DNA from: Rhizobium leguminosarum
GTDB lineage: Bacteria; Pseudomonadota; Alphaproteobacteria; Rhizobiales; Rhizobiaceae
DNA length: 64,000 bases
Assembly: GCF_001652265.1 (NCBI RefSeq)
Contig: NZ_LWBS01000472.1
Span: 141,111 to 205,110 of the forward strand
Direction of reading: 5' to 3'
Position numbers and translations under genes: made by a program
The notes under the pieces: model-generated
Told to the model about the DNA's origin: nothing
The model's input: only the letters and a program-made list of their open reading frames with translations
Database searches by the model: none
Part shown: in pieces, positions 18,486-26,174 of the stretch
Layout of the letters: every line of letters starts with the position of its first letter
How positions within the stretch are numbered: the first letter of the stretch is position 1

Positions 18486-18604
18486 GATCAATAGCCCGGC
18501 AGGGCGCGGCAGAATGCCTGAAGCTGTGGCTCGTCGGCTTCAGTCTTGCCTGTCCTCCTGCTGGGAGGGACACGCCACGAAGGTGACGTTGTCCCTTCCT
18601 GAGA

Positions 18605-19423
18605 TCAATAGCAAGGCGGGTAGGGATAGTAGCCGCACTGCGGACCGTTGTAGTAGGAATTGTAGTAGGGCCGCGCTGCAGCGGCTCCAATGGCAGCACC
18701 GGCGACCACGCCCGCCGCGACGGGAGCGCCGCGATACCAGGCCCCGTGGTAGACGGGCGCATGCCAGTAGGTACCTCCGACACGGTTGATGTTCGTGTCG
18801 CCGATATGCACGTCGTCTCCACGGAAATCACCTCCCGCGAAGTCTCCGCCGCGGAAGCCGCCGCCGCCGAAGCTGCCGCCGCCAAAGCCGCCGCCATGGA
18901 AGCCCCCCCCTCCGCCGAAACTTCCACCGAAGTGATCGATGAAGAGGGCCGCGGGTCCGGTCGCACCGCTGAGGCTTCCCTCCAGAATGGCGATATCGAA
19001 TGTCAGTGTCGTGCCGTCGAGTTTCGGAGTCTTCAGCGTGACGACGGTGTCACTGACATCCGATCCGTCACCGCCCAGCACCGACACTGTTGCGTTCGGA
19101 GGATCGACGGCAAAATTGTCCTTGCCGTCGTCCCATTGCATAATGAACTGTTCAGTCTTCACATGCCCGGCAGCTCGCACCGGCCGGTCGGCGAAGACGA
19201 TCGAATTGGCCGAGACGCCAGTCAGAATGAGCTTTCCGTTTTCGATTTTGGCGCCAGCCGAATTGATCACTGCCAATGACGGCACCGGACCTGTTGGCGT
19301 GACTTGGCCAATTGCCTTTTCGAGCGGTACGTGCGGCTTCTTCGGGGCGTCCTGCGCAAAGCCAGCGGAGGCCAGGGCGAAACTTCCGGCGAAGATGAGC
19401 GTGGTGAAGCGGTCGACTTTCAT
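18605..19423 (-). CDS. Secreted protein with glycine-rich tail
   Basis: A 272-residue protein from the ATG at 19423, selected because GGAGGATATTCGCC precedes it and a signal peptide follows ('TTLIFAGSFALASAGFAQ'). Residues about 25-160 form a beta-rich domain ('NSIVFADRPVRAAGHVKTEQF', 'MQWDDGKDNFAVDPPNATVSVL'). Residues about 170-205 are runs of Gly with Phe, Ser and His ('GGGGFHGGGFGGGSFGGGG'). The tail is rich in Tyr, Pro and Gly. I do not recognise the family. It stands alone on the minus strand between a transposase remnant and the HAD pseudogene. Confidence 0.7.
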   Translation of the reverse strand: MKVDRFTTLIFAGSFALASAGFAQDAPKKPHVPLEKAIGQVTPTGPVPSLAVINSAGAKIENGKLILTGVSANSIVFADRPVRAAGHVKTEQFIMQWDDGKDNFAVDPPNATVSVLGGDGSDVSDTVVTLKTPKLDGTTLTFDIAILEGSLSGATGPAALFIDHFGGSFGGGGGFHGGGFGGGSFGGGGFRGGDFAGGDFRGDDVHIGDTNINRVGGTYWHAPVYHGAWYRGAPVAAGVVAGAAIGAAAARPYYNSYYNGPQCGYYPYPPCY

Positions 19424-19535
19424 GGCGAATATCCTCCCAGTTGGAACGGGCAGGAAGCCCGTCACCTTAATGCACGTTGTTGAAGTCTGATGTCACAAGC
19501 GTTAGGCACGCCGCCCAGCCGAGGCGCACACAGTC

Positions 19536-20545
19536 CTAGTTCTTGAAGATCTGCTTCCAGTCGTTCTTCATGTCGACGACGGTCCAGCCGGTGATCGCGG
19601 CCGCGTCCAGCGCCTTGTCGAGGCGTCCGAAATCGGTCTTACGGTCATAGGCGTATTCGCGCTCCGCATCGGTGTGATGAACAAGCATCCCGAGGCGCGC
19701 CGGCGCACCCGCCATCGTCGTCCATTGGAGCATTTCGAGATCGCCGTCGGAATTGCCGAACGCTGCGATGGGGCGGCGGCCGATCTCCTGGTTGATCCCG
19801 ACAGGCTTGCCTGCCTTGTCGTCGATGAAGTTGACTTCCGGCAGACGGAACAGGGTCGGCGTGTCGTCCTGCATCTTGAACTCGGTCTTGATTGAGGAGC
19901 CGACAACCTGCTCTGGCGGGACGCCGTAGACCTTCTCCGTCCATGGCCGCATGAACTCTACGCCGCCACCCGACACGATGTAGGTCTTGAAGCCGTTGGC
20001 GCGCAAATAGGACAGCAGTTCGACCATCGGCTGGTAGACGAGCTCGGCGTAGGGCCGCTTGAATCGAGGGTCGCGTGCCGTGGAAAGCCAGTCGGTCACG
20101 ACCTTCTGGAAATCCTCAGTCGTCATTCCCGCATGGGTGACCATGATGAGTTCCAGAAGGCCTTTTTCGCCCGATGCGGCAAGGGTTTTCATGTCGCCGT
20201 CGAGCACCGCCTTGAACGGCTGGACGTTTTTCCATTCAGGATGCTGCGGCGCGAGCGTCTTCACGCGGTCCAAGGCGAAGGCAAGTTGGGTGTACATGGG
20301 ATGCTCGACCCAAAGGGTCCCATCATTGTCGAATACTGCAATCCGTTCGGGCTCCGGGACGAAATCGGTCGAGCCCTGTTGGACACTCTCTCGACGAAGG
20401 AGACTATCGCCTGTTTCGGACCGGTGTCGTTCCAGGAGGGCAGAGGATCGCTTTGTGCATACGCGGACGCCGTGAGGAAAAGTGCTGCGATGACGACCGA
20501 AATCACATCGCGTGCCGATTTGATGAGGTGGCGGATAGTGAACAT
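19536..20545 (-). pseudogene. HAD-family acid phosphatase-like protein, frameshifted
   Basis: The gene starts at the ATG at 20545 (GAGGGT upstream) with a signal peptide ('VISVVIAALFLTASAYAQ') and 'DPLPSWNDTGPKQAIVSFVERVS'. One base appears lost between 20379 and 20378, and the rest continues in another frame: 'GSTDFVPEPERIAVFDNDGTLWVEHP' (motif I, DxD), then 'YIVSGGGVEFMRPW' (motif II), 'GRRPIAAFGNSDGDLEMLQW' (motif IV) to 'WKQIFKN'. Apart from that base the protein is complete. It would be an exported phosphatase; relatives often sit near sulfatases, as I recall. A sequencing error would look the same. Confidence 0.75.
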
Positions 20546-20630
20546 TGGGTGTACCCTCAAGTGAGAGAGCGCCCAGCGAATTGCACTCCGACCCGGCGCC
20601 GCCCAACTCTAGCGAATGTGATCGCCCTCC

Positions 20631-20651
20631 GATATTGCACTTTGGGGAATC
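20631..20651 (+). promoter_or_regulatory. Shared island motif, copy 2 (upstream of sensor-kinase remnant)
   Basis: GATATTGC, then A, then CTTTGGGGAATC; 20 of 21 bases match the minus-strand copy at 15104-15124. It lies 85 bases upstream of the HAD start on the other strand and 122 bases before the sensor-kinase start, in the orientation matching copy 1. Confidence 0.6.
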
Positions 20652-20773
20652 GTCGGGATCCTAAGGCAATCAATAGTGGTGTTTGCAACGGATGACATAC
20701 ACCAAGAAGGTGTTGTCGTCGCAAAGCTTTGAGGGTGGACCAATGGCCTTGGGCAAGGGGAAGGTCGATTGCG

Positions 20774-21175
20774 ATGGGTTGGTCCTTGCTGGCGTCGCTC
20801 CTGCGAATTGCTTCGAATTCCTACGGTGTCACTGCCGATACGTCGCCCGCACTCCTCGATCGGCCGCCGCGGGTTCTAATACTTTATGCCTATGATGAGC
20901 GGATCGCGGCAACAACCACTGCCGGAGAAGCGTTGCGCAGCCGCCTGCTGGAAGCGACAGATGGCAAGATCGATCTGTTTTCAGAGTTTCTGGATCTGTC
21001 GAGGTTTCCGGAAGCCGATCATGTCGCACGCATAGGACGATACCTGGCGCAGAAGTACGCCCCTCGTCGCCCGGATGTGATCGTCGCACTCGGCAAGGAG
21101 TCTGCCAGCTTCATATCGACGAACCGCAGCGCGATCGCTCCCGATGCGCGGGCGAAGCGGAAGTCTTCGGGCTGA
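20774..21175 (+). pseudogene. Sensor kinase N-terminal fragment
   Basis: Starting at the ATG at 20774, about 130 residues remain. The part 'RPPRVLILYAYDERIAATTTAGEALRSRLLEATDGKIDLFSEFLDLSRFP' followed by 'RPDVIVALGKESASFI' looks like the periplasmic-binding-protein-like sensor region that opens some rhizobial histidine kinases. After about 'SAIAPDA' (21149) the sequence jumps to the end of a LuxR-type regulator in another frame, and this frame closes at 21175. The kinase core is absent, so the protein cannot signal. Confidence 0.7.
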
Positions 21176-21354
21176 TCGTCCGTGGCAAGCTCAACAAGCA
21201 GATCGCCTATACCCTTGGCATATCGGAGAGGAGGGTGAAGGTGCACCGCCATCAGGTTATGGAGAAGCTCGGAGTAGGATCGCTGGCCGAGGCAGTGTCC
21301 ATAGCCGCGAGTATCGATCTCACCGGTCGGGGCGCATCGTGGCCTGGGATTTGA
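21151..21354 (+). pseudogene. LuxR/FixJ-type response regulator, C-terminal fragment
   Basis: The frame from 21151 reads 'GEAEVFGLIVRGKLNKQIAY', then 'LGISERRVKVHRHQVMEKLGVGSLAEAV' and stops at 21354. This is a complete LuxR-type helix-turn-helix without the receiver half or a start codon. It directly abuts the sensor-kinase fragment, so one deletion took the end of the kinase and the front of its regulator. The regulator was probably the partner acting on this island. Confidence 0.75.
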
Positions 21355-21442
21355 TTGGGCGACCTTCCCCTTAGGACAATATGAATCGAGATCTAGCAGG
21401 CCTACTGTGCCGAGGAGCCCGTAATCACGAGGGAGGCTTGAG

Positions 21443-21826
21443 GTGGGCGACCTGCGCCGCACGATCGCTGTCGTTGATGATGACGCAAGCATACGTCGAA
21501 GCGTCGGGCGGTTGGTCAACGCTTACGGGTTCGCGAACGTAGAGTATGCATCCGCAGAAGCCTTTCTCGTTCGCGATCCAGCGGTGGCGATCGACTGTCT
21601 TGTTCTGGACATCGGTCTCGGCGGCATCGCAGGCATCGAATTGCAGCGCAGGCTGAAAGAGGCTGGGGTGAACTTGCCGGTGATCTTCATCACGGCGCTC
21701 GAAGATGAGCGGCTGAGGGCCGAAGCAGAGCGGGAGGGGTGTATCGCGTATCTGCGAAAGCCCTTCGCGGGATCCGTGCTCATCGCGGCGATCAAAAAAG
21801 CGCTCGAGCGAGCGCTGCACATATGA
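21443..21826 (+). CDS. Single-domain response regulator (FixJ-like receiver)
   Basis: A 127-residue receiver. 'IAVVDDDASIRRSVGRLVNAYG' supplies the acidic cluster, 'CLVLDIGLGGIAGIEL' the phosphoacceptor aspartate, and 'AYLRKPFAGSVLI' the lysine. There is no DNA-binding domain. It starts at a GTG preceded by GAGGGAGG. It belongs to the same two-component group as the fragments just upstream and may have lost its cognate kinase. It could be a leftover relay protein. Confidence 0.8.
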   Translation: MGDLRRTIAVVDDDASIRRSVGRLVNAYGFANVEYASAEAFLVRDPAVAIDCLVLDIGLGGIAGIELQRRLKEAGVNLPVIFITALEDERLRAEAEREGCIAYLRKPFAGSVLIAAIKKALERALHI

Positions 21827-21992
21827 ATGGGTATCCAAAGGTCTTCAATATCGAGTCCGATCCGCAGGAGGATCACAATATCGGCGAGAATACAACTGGG
21901 TCCTTGGGCCGATACTGAAGACGGTCGAGGAATACAAGAAGACCCTTGTCCGGTCACCCAATCCACCTGCGGCCAACATGACCAAATTTTGA
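21826..21992 (+). pseudogene. Sulfatase C-terminal fragment
   Basis: Directly after the receiver gene the sequence encodes 'NGYPKVFNIESDPQEDHNIGE' in one frame and then, shifted by one base, 'YNWVLGPILKTVEEYKKT' and 'PNPPAANMTKF' followed by a stop. 'VFNIESDPQEDHNIG' corresponds to the typical 'LYDLEtDPgE.~N' end of arylsulfatases. About 55 residues are left, and the N-terminal catalytic part is missing. It shows the island once carried at least two sulfatases. No start codon or ribosome binding site fits. Confidence 0.65.
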
Positions 21993-22061
21993 ATTCAAGC
22001 ACCGCGATCTTTTGGCACGTTGAGCTGACGGGTGGCGCTAACCAAAAGGAAAGGAACGACA

Positions 22062-22523
22062 ATGTTCAGACACTTGATTGCCGCATGCTCGGTATTTCTC
22101 ATTCCAGTCGCAGCAGGCGCTGCAAAGCTCGAGGTCGGAAAACTGGAGTGCGATATTTCCAAAGGCGTCGGGATGATCATCGAAACCAAGCAGACCGTCT
22201 CGTGCACATTCACGCCATCGCCCTCGGGCCCGACGCAGACTTACAAGGGTTCGATCGACGAGTTCGGCCTCGCCGTCGGCGACGTCAAGGCTGGGAGGAT
22301 GGTCTGGCTGGTCTCGAGCGTTAGTGGCAAGCCGGCTTTGGGCTTGCAGGGGACCTATCGAGGTGTCGAGGCCGATGCCAGCCTTGGCCTCGGCGGCGGC
22401 GCCAAGGTTCTGGTTGGCGGAAGCCGCGACAGCGTTTCCCTTCAACCGTTGTCGCTGGAAGGCGAAGAAGGCGTCAACGTTGCGATTGGTGTCGCTTCGT
22501 TGAAACTGAGTGCAGTTGACTGA
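22062..22523 (+). CDS. DUF992-type secreted protein
   Basis: A 153-residue protein read from the ATG at 22062 (AAAGGAACGAC upstream). A signal peptide ('MFRHLIAACSVFLIPVAAGAA') is followed by the DUF992 pattern: 'VGKLECDISKGVGMIIETKQTVSCTF', 'GSIDEFGLAVGDVKAGRMVW' and a glycine-rich C-terminal part ending 'VNVAIGVASLKL'. Such proteins are common in Rhizobiales and are thought to be periplasmic; the function is unknown. Two cysteines near residues 33 and 51 could form a disulfide. Confidence 0.85.
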   Translation: MFRHLIAACSVFLIPVAAGAAKLEVGKLECDISKGVGMIIETKQTVSCTFTPSPSGPTQTYKGSIDEFGLAVGDVKAGRMVWLVSSVSGKPALGLQGTYRGVEADASLGLGGGAKVLVGGSRDSVSLQPLSLEGEEGVNVAIGVASLKLSAVD

Positions 22524-22585
22524 GACATCCGCATCCTGCTGATCGCGGTGTGGGACTTCGTCGACACGCCAGGTCTTGTCTCTGA

Positions 22586-23447
22586 TCAGTCGCGCGTTGG
22601 GGCCGAGAATGGAATATTCACCGTCAGAAACACGCTGCCGCCGCTAGTTCGGTTCTCGACCCCGAACACCTCGCTCAGTTCGCTGGCTGCCTCCCGCTCG
22701 CCCGTGCCGGTCGCATGCGTCACCGCGCCGTCGACCACAAGTCCATTGCGGTTCTCCATCAGCGCATGCCCCAGATAGGCCAGCCGGCTCTCCTGGCCCT
22801 TGCTCTTGCGGTAGAGCCGGGCATCCTGGTCGGTGGTCGAGGCGTGCGTCTCGTTCGAGCGCTTCTCCTTGCGGAAGTCACGCTCGCCATTGCGCCCGCC
22901 CTCCGGTGGCTCGCCATCGTCGCCACCTGCGCCATCCTTGGCGCGAAAGCTCTTCATCGAGGCAAACGCCTTCAGCATCGTCCCGTCGACCGAGAAGTGC
23001 TCTGCGCTCGAAAGCTTCTTCACCGCCGGCTGTGCAAGCAGCGCCGACAGGAAGCCTTGCGCCACCTCCGTCGTCAGAACCCGGTCGCGATTATGCGTGA
23101 ACACCGTCGGATGCCACACCGCATCATCGATCCTAAGACCCACGAAACCAGCGGAACAACAGGTCGAACTCAAGCCGTTCCATCAATTGCCGCTCAGAGC
23201 GGATCGAATACAGCATCTGCAGCAGCACCGCCCGCAACAGCCGTTCCGGCGCGATCGACGGCCGACCCGTCTTGGCATAGAGCCCATCGAACGACCCATC
23301 CAGCGCCGCAAGCGATGCATTCACCAACCGGAGCATCGCACGAAGCCGGTGCCCTGCCGGAACCCGTGCCTCAAGGTCGACATACGAAAACAGCGATCCC
23401 GTCCGCTCATCCCCGCCACGCATGCAAATCAATCCCCGCTGTTGCAA
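22586..23447 (-). pseudogene. IS5-family transposase, frameshifted and truncated
   Basis: The N-terminal part (23447 to about 23150) reads 'MRGGDERTGSLFSYVDLEARVPAGH' and 'SERQLMERLEFDLLFRWF'. A one-base shift then gives 'VGLRIDDAVWHPTVFTHNRDR', 'KKLSSAEHFSVDGTMLKAFASMKSF' (first DDE aspartate) and 'GLVVDGAVTHATGTGEREAA' (second). After about 22690 the homology stops, so the last third with the catalytic glutamate is missing. Not able to transpose. Confidence 0.8.
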
Positions 23448-23498
23448 CCGCAGGGAATCATGGCTTCAACTCAAAAGCCAGAGAGTTTTTCAGCAGCC
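22690..23498 (-). mobile_element. IS5-type insertion sequence, left end lost
   Basis: The right terminal repeat GAGTTTTTCAGCAGCC (23483-23498) is intact and typical of this IS5 subgroup. No reverse copy is found near 22550-22700, which agrees with loss of the 3' end of the transposase. The right end sits one base from the stop codon of the methyltransferase gene. The stretch 22524-22690 contains no recognisable gene. Confidence 0.7.
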
Positions 23499-23499
23499 T

Positions 23500-24132
23500 T
23501 CAGTGCGGTTTTTGAGCGATCGCGATCATCGATTTCGCCAGCAGTGGAATTCTCCCGACATATTCGAAGTCGACGCCTTCGAAGCCTGTTTCGACGAGCA
23601 GCGTGCTGAGCGTTTCGGGAGACCAGAACTTGATATGGCCATTGTCCTTGAGGGGCATAAAATGGTCGTCCATCTTTCCGCTCACGGCCAGAGCCAGATT
23701 TTTCCAGTAGCCGTGAAACGGCGTCGATACGACCGCGATGCCGCCGGGCTTCACCAGATCGTAAATGGTCGTCGAGAAAGCCTTGGGATCATAGACATGT
23801 TCCACCACTTCAAGACTGATGACCGCATCGAAGGTCCCATACCGGCTGGATAGATCTTCGTAACCGGAACCGATTTCCAGCGGAAGATCGGGGTGGGCCA
23901 TTCTCGCTTTCGCGATGCCGTCCTTCGAGGGATCGACACCGACGACGTCATAGCCTTTTTCCGCAAGCACGGCTGCAGCGCCGCCGGTGCCGCAACCGAG
24001 GTCGAAGACTGCCGTTTCATTTGCCTCCTGGAAACTGTTCTCGAGAACATCGACAACGGCCGGCAAAATATAGGAATGGGCGGTCGCCGGCTTGGCGTGT
24101 ACATAGGTAGTAGCGTCTAGTTCGATAGACAT
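23500..24132 (-). CDS. Class I SAM-dependent methyltransferase (UbiG-like)
   Basis: A 210-residue methyltransferase starting at the ATG at 24132 (CAGGAGGTAAA before it). Motif I is 'VFDLGCGTGGAAAVLAEKG', motif II 'VVGVDPSKDGI', followed by 'FDAVISLEVVEHVYDP' and 'LVKPGGIAVVSTPFHGYW', the pattern of UbiG/methyltransf_11-23 enzymes. The substrate is unknown; a surface sugar, lipid or small metabolite are all possible. Its stop codon lies one base from the terminal repeat of an IS5-type element, so the last residues may have changed. It has no operon partner. Confidence 0.88.
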   Translation of the reverse strand: MSIELDATTYVHAKPATAHSYILPAVVDVLENSFQEANETAVFDLGCGTGGAAAVLAEKGYDVVGVDPSKDGIAKARMAHPDLPLEIGSGYEDLSSRYGTFDAVISLEVVEHVYDPKAFSTTIYDLVKPGGIAVVSTPFHGYWKNLALAVSGKMDDHFMPLKDNGHIKFWSPETLSTLLVETGFEGVDFEYVGRIPLLAKSMIAIAQKPH

Positions 24133-24671
24133 TTTACCTCCTGAAAAGCTGAAGAAGTGAGCCGCCAATGGTACGGCGGACTTTGACCGGAGTGTGGTGT
24201 CGTTGTGGTATTAAGGTGATTAACGCCAGAGGCGTTCGCGGCGGTTAGGGCCTGCCAGCCGATTGGCTCTACCGACTGCGCGCGACATCCTCCAGCGAGC
24301 CCGACGCTCACCCCATCCAAGATGACGAAGCTGATTGACAGGGTGTCAAGAAGATGTTGAAAACGGGCCGCATTCGGATTTGCCGCATTCTTGTGGTCCG
24401 TGGGCCGCTGCATCGGCTCCGGCCGCCTTGACCATTTAAAATAAATAACGCGATGAAATACGCTTAGAGAGTGCATCGCAAATAGATCCTTTAGTTCTTT
24501 TTGGTACTGCCTCAGTTGTGGAGGTGGTATTTGTTGCATTTTGTTAAGGCTATACCCAGTTTTGGCGTTATCAACCCGATTTTGAATTGAAAAATATCTG
24601 CAACCTCTTCGCATTCTCGCGAACTTGTGTAAATTAACATTATCCCTGTCACAGTAGCCTAGTGCGAGCGC
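24133..24671. other. Long intergenic region with inverted repeat and candidate right attachment site
   Basis: About 540 bases without a convincing gene and more AT-rich after 24440. At 24335-24349 a perfect inverted repeat TTGACA-GGG-TGTCAA contains a -35-like hexamer on both strands. At 24424-24440 CGCCTTGACCATTTAAA copies the end of tRNA-Pro with two mismatches. After this point the sequence returns to genes widely found in rhizobia, which fits an island border. Confidence 0.5.
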
Positions 24672-24890
24672 ATGGCGGATATGAAGCACAATCTAACTTG
24701 CAGGCAGAGCCTCGCCAACGCGTTCCAGGCTCTGTCGGACGAGGCCGTCAAAGCCGGCTGGTCGGAGGGCGATGTCGCCCTCGCGCTCGCCGACCTCGCC
24801 GAGGAGCGGGTGATCGAAGTTACCGCCAAGGTGATCATGGAAGGTTCCATCCATCCTCAGCTCATCGCCGCCGGCGGCCGTAACGGCTAA
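24672..24890 (+). CDS. Small conserved rhizobial protein
   Basis: A 72-residue, mostly helical acidic protein: 'SLANAFQALSDEAVKAGWSEGDVALALADLAEERVIEV'. I recognise it as a frequent small protein in Rhizobium genomes but know no function. No signal peptide or membrane segment is present. It converges on the DUF982 gene with 6 bases between. The frame's amino-acid composition and closed length argue for a real gene. Confidence 0.65.
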   Translation: MADMKHNLTCRQSLANAFQALSDEAVKAGWSEGDVALALADLAEERVIEVTAKVIMEGSIHPQLIAAGGRNG

Positions 24891-24896
24891 TCGATC

Positions 24897-25157
24897 TTAA
24901 ACCAGCAATCCTGCCGTTTTCGCTGCCGTGACGAAGGAAGCCTGCGCTGCGCGCGGGCTGCGCAGTCCGTCGAGCGCATCCAGGCAGTGCTGGCGGGCAA
25001 TGCGATAATCGCGCCCACGCTTGCTCGGCCACCTTTTCAGATACTCGACGGCCTCCCAGACAGTCGAAACGATCAGGCTGTTGTTTGGAGAAAGGACCCG
25101 GACGGGGGAGGGAAAGCGTTTTTCACTCACGTCTGCACTCACTGATTCCTGCCACAA
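24897..25157 (-). CDS. DUF982 protein
   Basis: An 86-residue protein with the DUF982 pattern: 'FPSPVRVLSPNNSLIVSTVWEAVEYLKRWPSKRGRDYRIARQHCLDALDGLRSPRAAQASFVTAAKTAGLLV', shown here in outline by the blocks 'VWEAVEYLKRWP', 'ARQHCLDALDG' and 'FVTAAKTAGLLV'. These small proteins occur in many copies in rhizobia, often on plasmids; function unknown. The N-terminal 12 residues are not conserved, and the true start may be a few codons later. Confidence 0.8.
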   Translation of the reverse strand: MWQESVSADVSEKRFPSPVRVLSPNNSLIVSTVWEAVEYLKRWPSKRGRDYRIARQHCLDALDGLRSPRAAQASFVTAAKTAGLLV

Positions 25158-25326
25158 AACGCGGACACAGCGCGCGCGACAAAATTTTGTTCCACAATTT
25201 TATCCCGCTGAAATTTGCGCAGTTGCTAAAGTTCAGGCCCTCGCGCATAATGGCTTTATGACGGTTGCGGAGGGCGGCCGGCGATGCAAGCGTGGATGCG
25301 TTTGCCCTCGGAGGATATGCGGCGTG

Positions 25327-25539
25327 ATGTTACGATCATCAATTCATCCGCATGATTTACCGCTATTTTCGGAAGATCTCGATCTGCTTTCGCAGGTGCT
25401 CGACAAGGTCTGCGACGAACGCGGGCTCGTCAAAACGACGCCGGAGGCCGAGCGGATCGGTGCGGTCATCATTCAGCTCTACAGGCAGGGCGTGAAGGAT
25501 GGCGGCAAACTCGCGGATCTTGCAAAAACTTATCTTTGA
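25327..25539 (+). CDS. Small hypothetical protein (about 70 residues)
   Basis: From the ATG at 25327 (GGAGG 13 bases upstream; a GTG at 25324 is also possible) the frame gives 'SSIHPHDLPLFSEDLDLLSQ', 'LDKVCDERGLVKTTPEAERIGAVIIQLYRQGVKDGGKLADLAKTYL'-type helices; key blocks are 'LDKVCDERGL' and 'AVIIQLYRQGV'. It resembles an unnamed short protein widespread in Rhizobiales. The frame extends further upstream, but that part has no protein character. It converges on the small membrane protein 3 bases away. Confidence 0.65.
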   Translation: MLRSSIHPHDLPLFSEDLDLLSQVLDKVCDERGLVKTTPEAERIGAVIIQLYRQGVKDGGKLADLAKTYL

Positions 25540-25542
25540 CGA

Positions 25543-25692
25543 TCAGTTCTGCTCGATCGAGACGCCGTTCTTACCGATGCTCATCTCAATGCCCTGCGGC
25601 TTGCTTTCCTCGTGGAAGATATAGGCGCCAAGGCCGATGACCGCGACGACAAGAACGCCGATGATGACGTAGAGACCAGTGCTGCGGTTCAA
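25543..25692 (-). CDS. Small single-pass membrane protein
   Basis: A 49-residue frame starting at TTG (25692, GGGGGCA upstream). It reads 'NRSTGLYVIIGVLVVAVIGL', then 'GAYIFHEESKPQG' and 'EMSIGKNGVSIEQN'. One membrane helix spans about residues 6-25, followed by a short hydrophilic tail that would face the periplasm. Short membrane proteins with an 'IGVLVVAVIG' helix are common in rhizobia and unannotated in many genomes. The three 17-base tandem repeats lie directly upstream in its promoter region. Confidence 0.6.
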   Translation of the reverse strand: MNRSTGLYVIIGVLVVAVIGLGAYIFHEESKPQGIEMSIGKNGVSIEQN

Positions 25693-25700
25693 GAGACTGC

Positions 25701-25751
25701 CCCCGATATGTTATGGGCCCCGATATGTTATGGGCCCCGATATGTTATGGG
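25701..25751. repeat. Three perfect 17-bp tandem repeats
   Basis: The unit CCCCGATATGTTATGGG occurs three times without gap or mismatch at 25701-25717, 25718-25734 and 25735-25751. It lies 8 bases upstream of the small membrane protein, in its promoter or leader. Read on the minus strand each unit contains CATAACAT. Copy number could vary by slippage and change expression. Confidence 0.95.
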
Positions 25752-25784
25752 ACAGCAAAACGCTCGGGCGACCGACTGGTTCCG

Positions 25785-26078
25785 TCAGTCGTCGTTGGCG
25801 GCGTTGAGGTTTTCCGGCCGGATGCCGTCATCGGTGGAACTGCGGGCGCGTAACCGTATGCCGGGGCCGCCTTCATCCTGATTGCCGCTCGACAGGAAGA
25901 TGATGCCGTTCGCCTCGAGCGTGCTGCGCACATCGAACAGCGCGTGCGGCTCGCCGGCAAATTCGCCGTTTTCCAGCGCTCTCACGGTCTCGACCGGCAG
26001 ACCGCTGGCGGCGGCGAGCTCTTCGATACTCATTCCGATCATGGCGCGCGCGCCGCGTATCTGCGTTGCTGTTATCAT
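25785..26078 (-). CDS. XRE-type helix-turn-helix regulator
   Basis: A 97-residue protein from the ATG at 26078. 'ATQIRGARAMIGMSIEELAAASGLPVETVRALENGEF' is a typical Cro/CI-type HTH; the stretch 'LEANGIIFLSSGNQDEGGPGIRLR' is a common ending of short rhizobial XRE proteins. It is probably a small DNA-binding regulator of unknown target. The frame is open 17 codons further upstream, but those residues lie before the HTH and lack support. It lies beyond the tandem repeat from the small membrane protein gene. Confidence 0.8.
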   Translation of the reverse strand: MITATQIRGARAMIGMSIEELAAASGLPVETVRALENGEFAGEPHALFDVRSTLEANGIIFLSSGNQDEGGPGIRLRARSSTDDGIRPENLNAANDD

Positions 26079-26174
26079 GATGGAAAATCTAGCGCATTTC
26101 CTGCGCTTCTCAAGTGGCGGCGCTCTCACGTTGGCCGGTTTCGCTACCAGGAAAGGCTCTAAGGCGCGCGCTCT

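Noticed and set aside
25701..25751. Possible CRISPR array
   Set aside because: The three 17-base units are directly adjacent with no spacers, and no cas genes are present.
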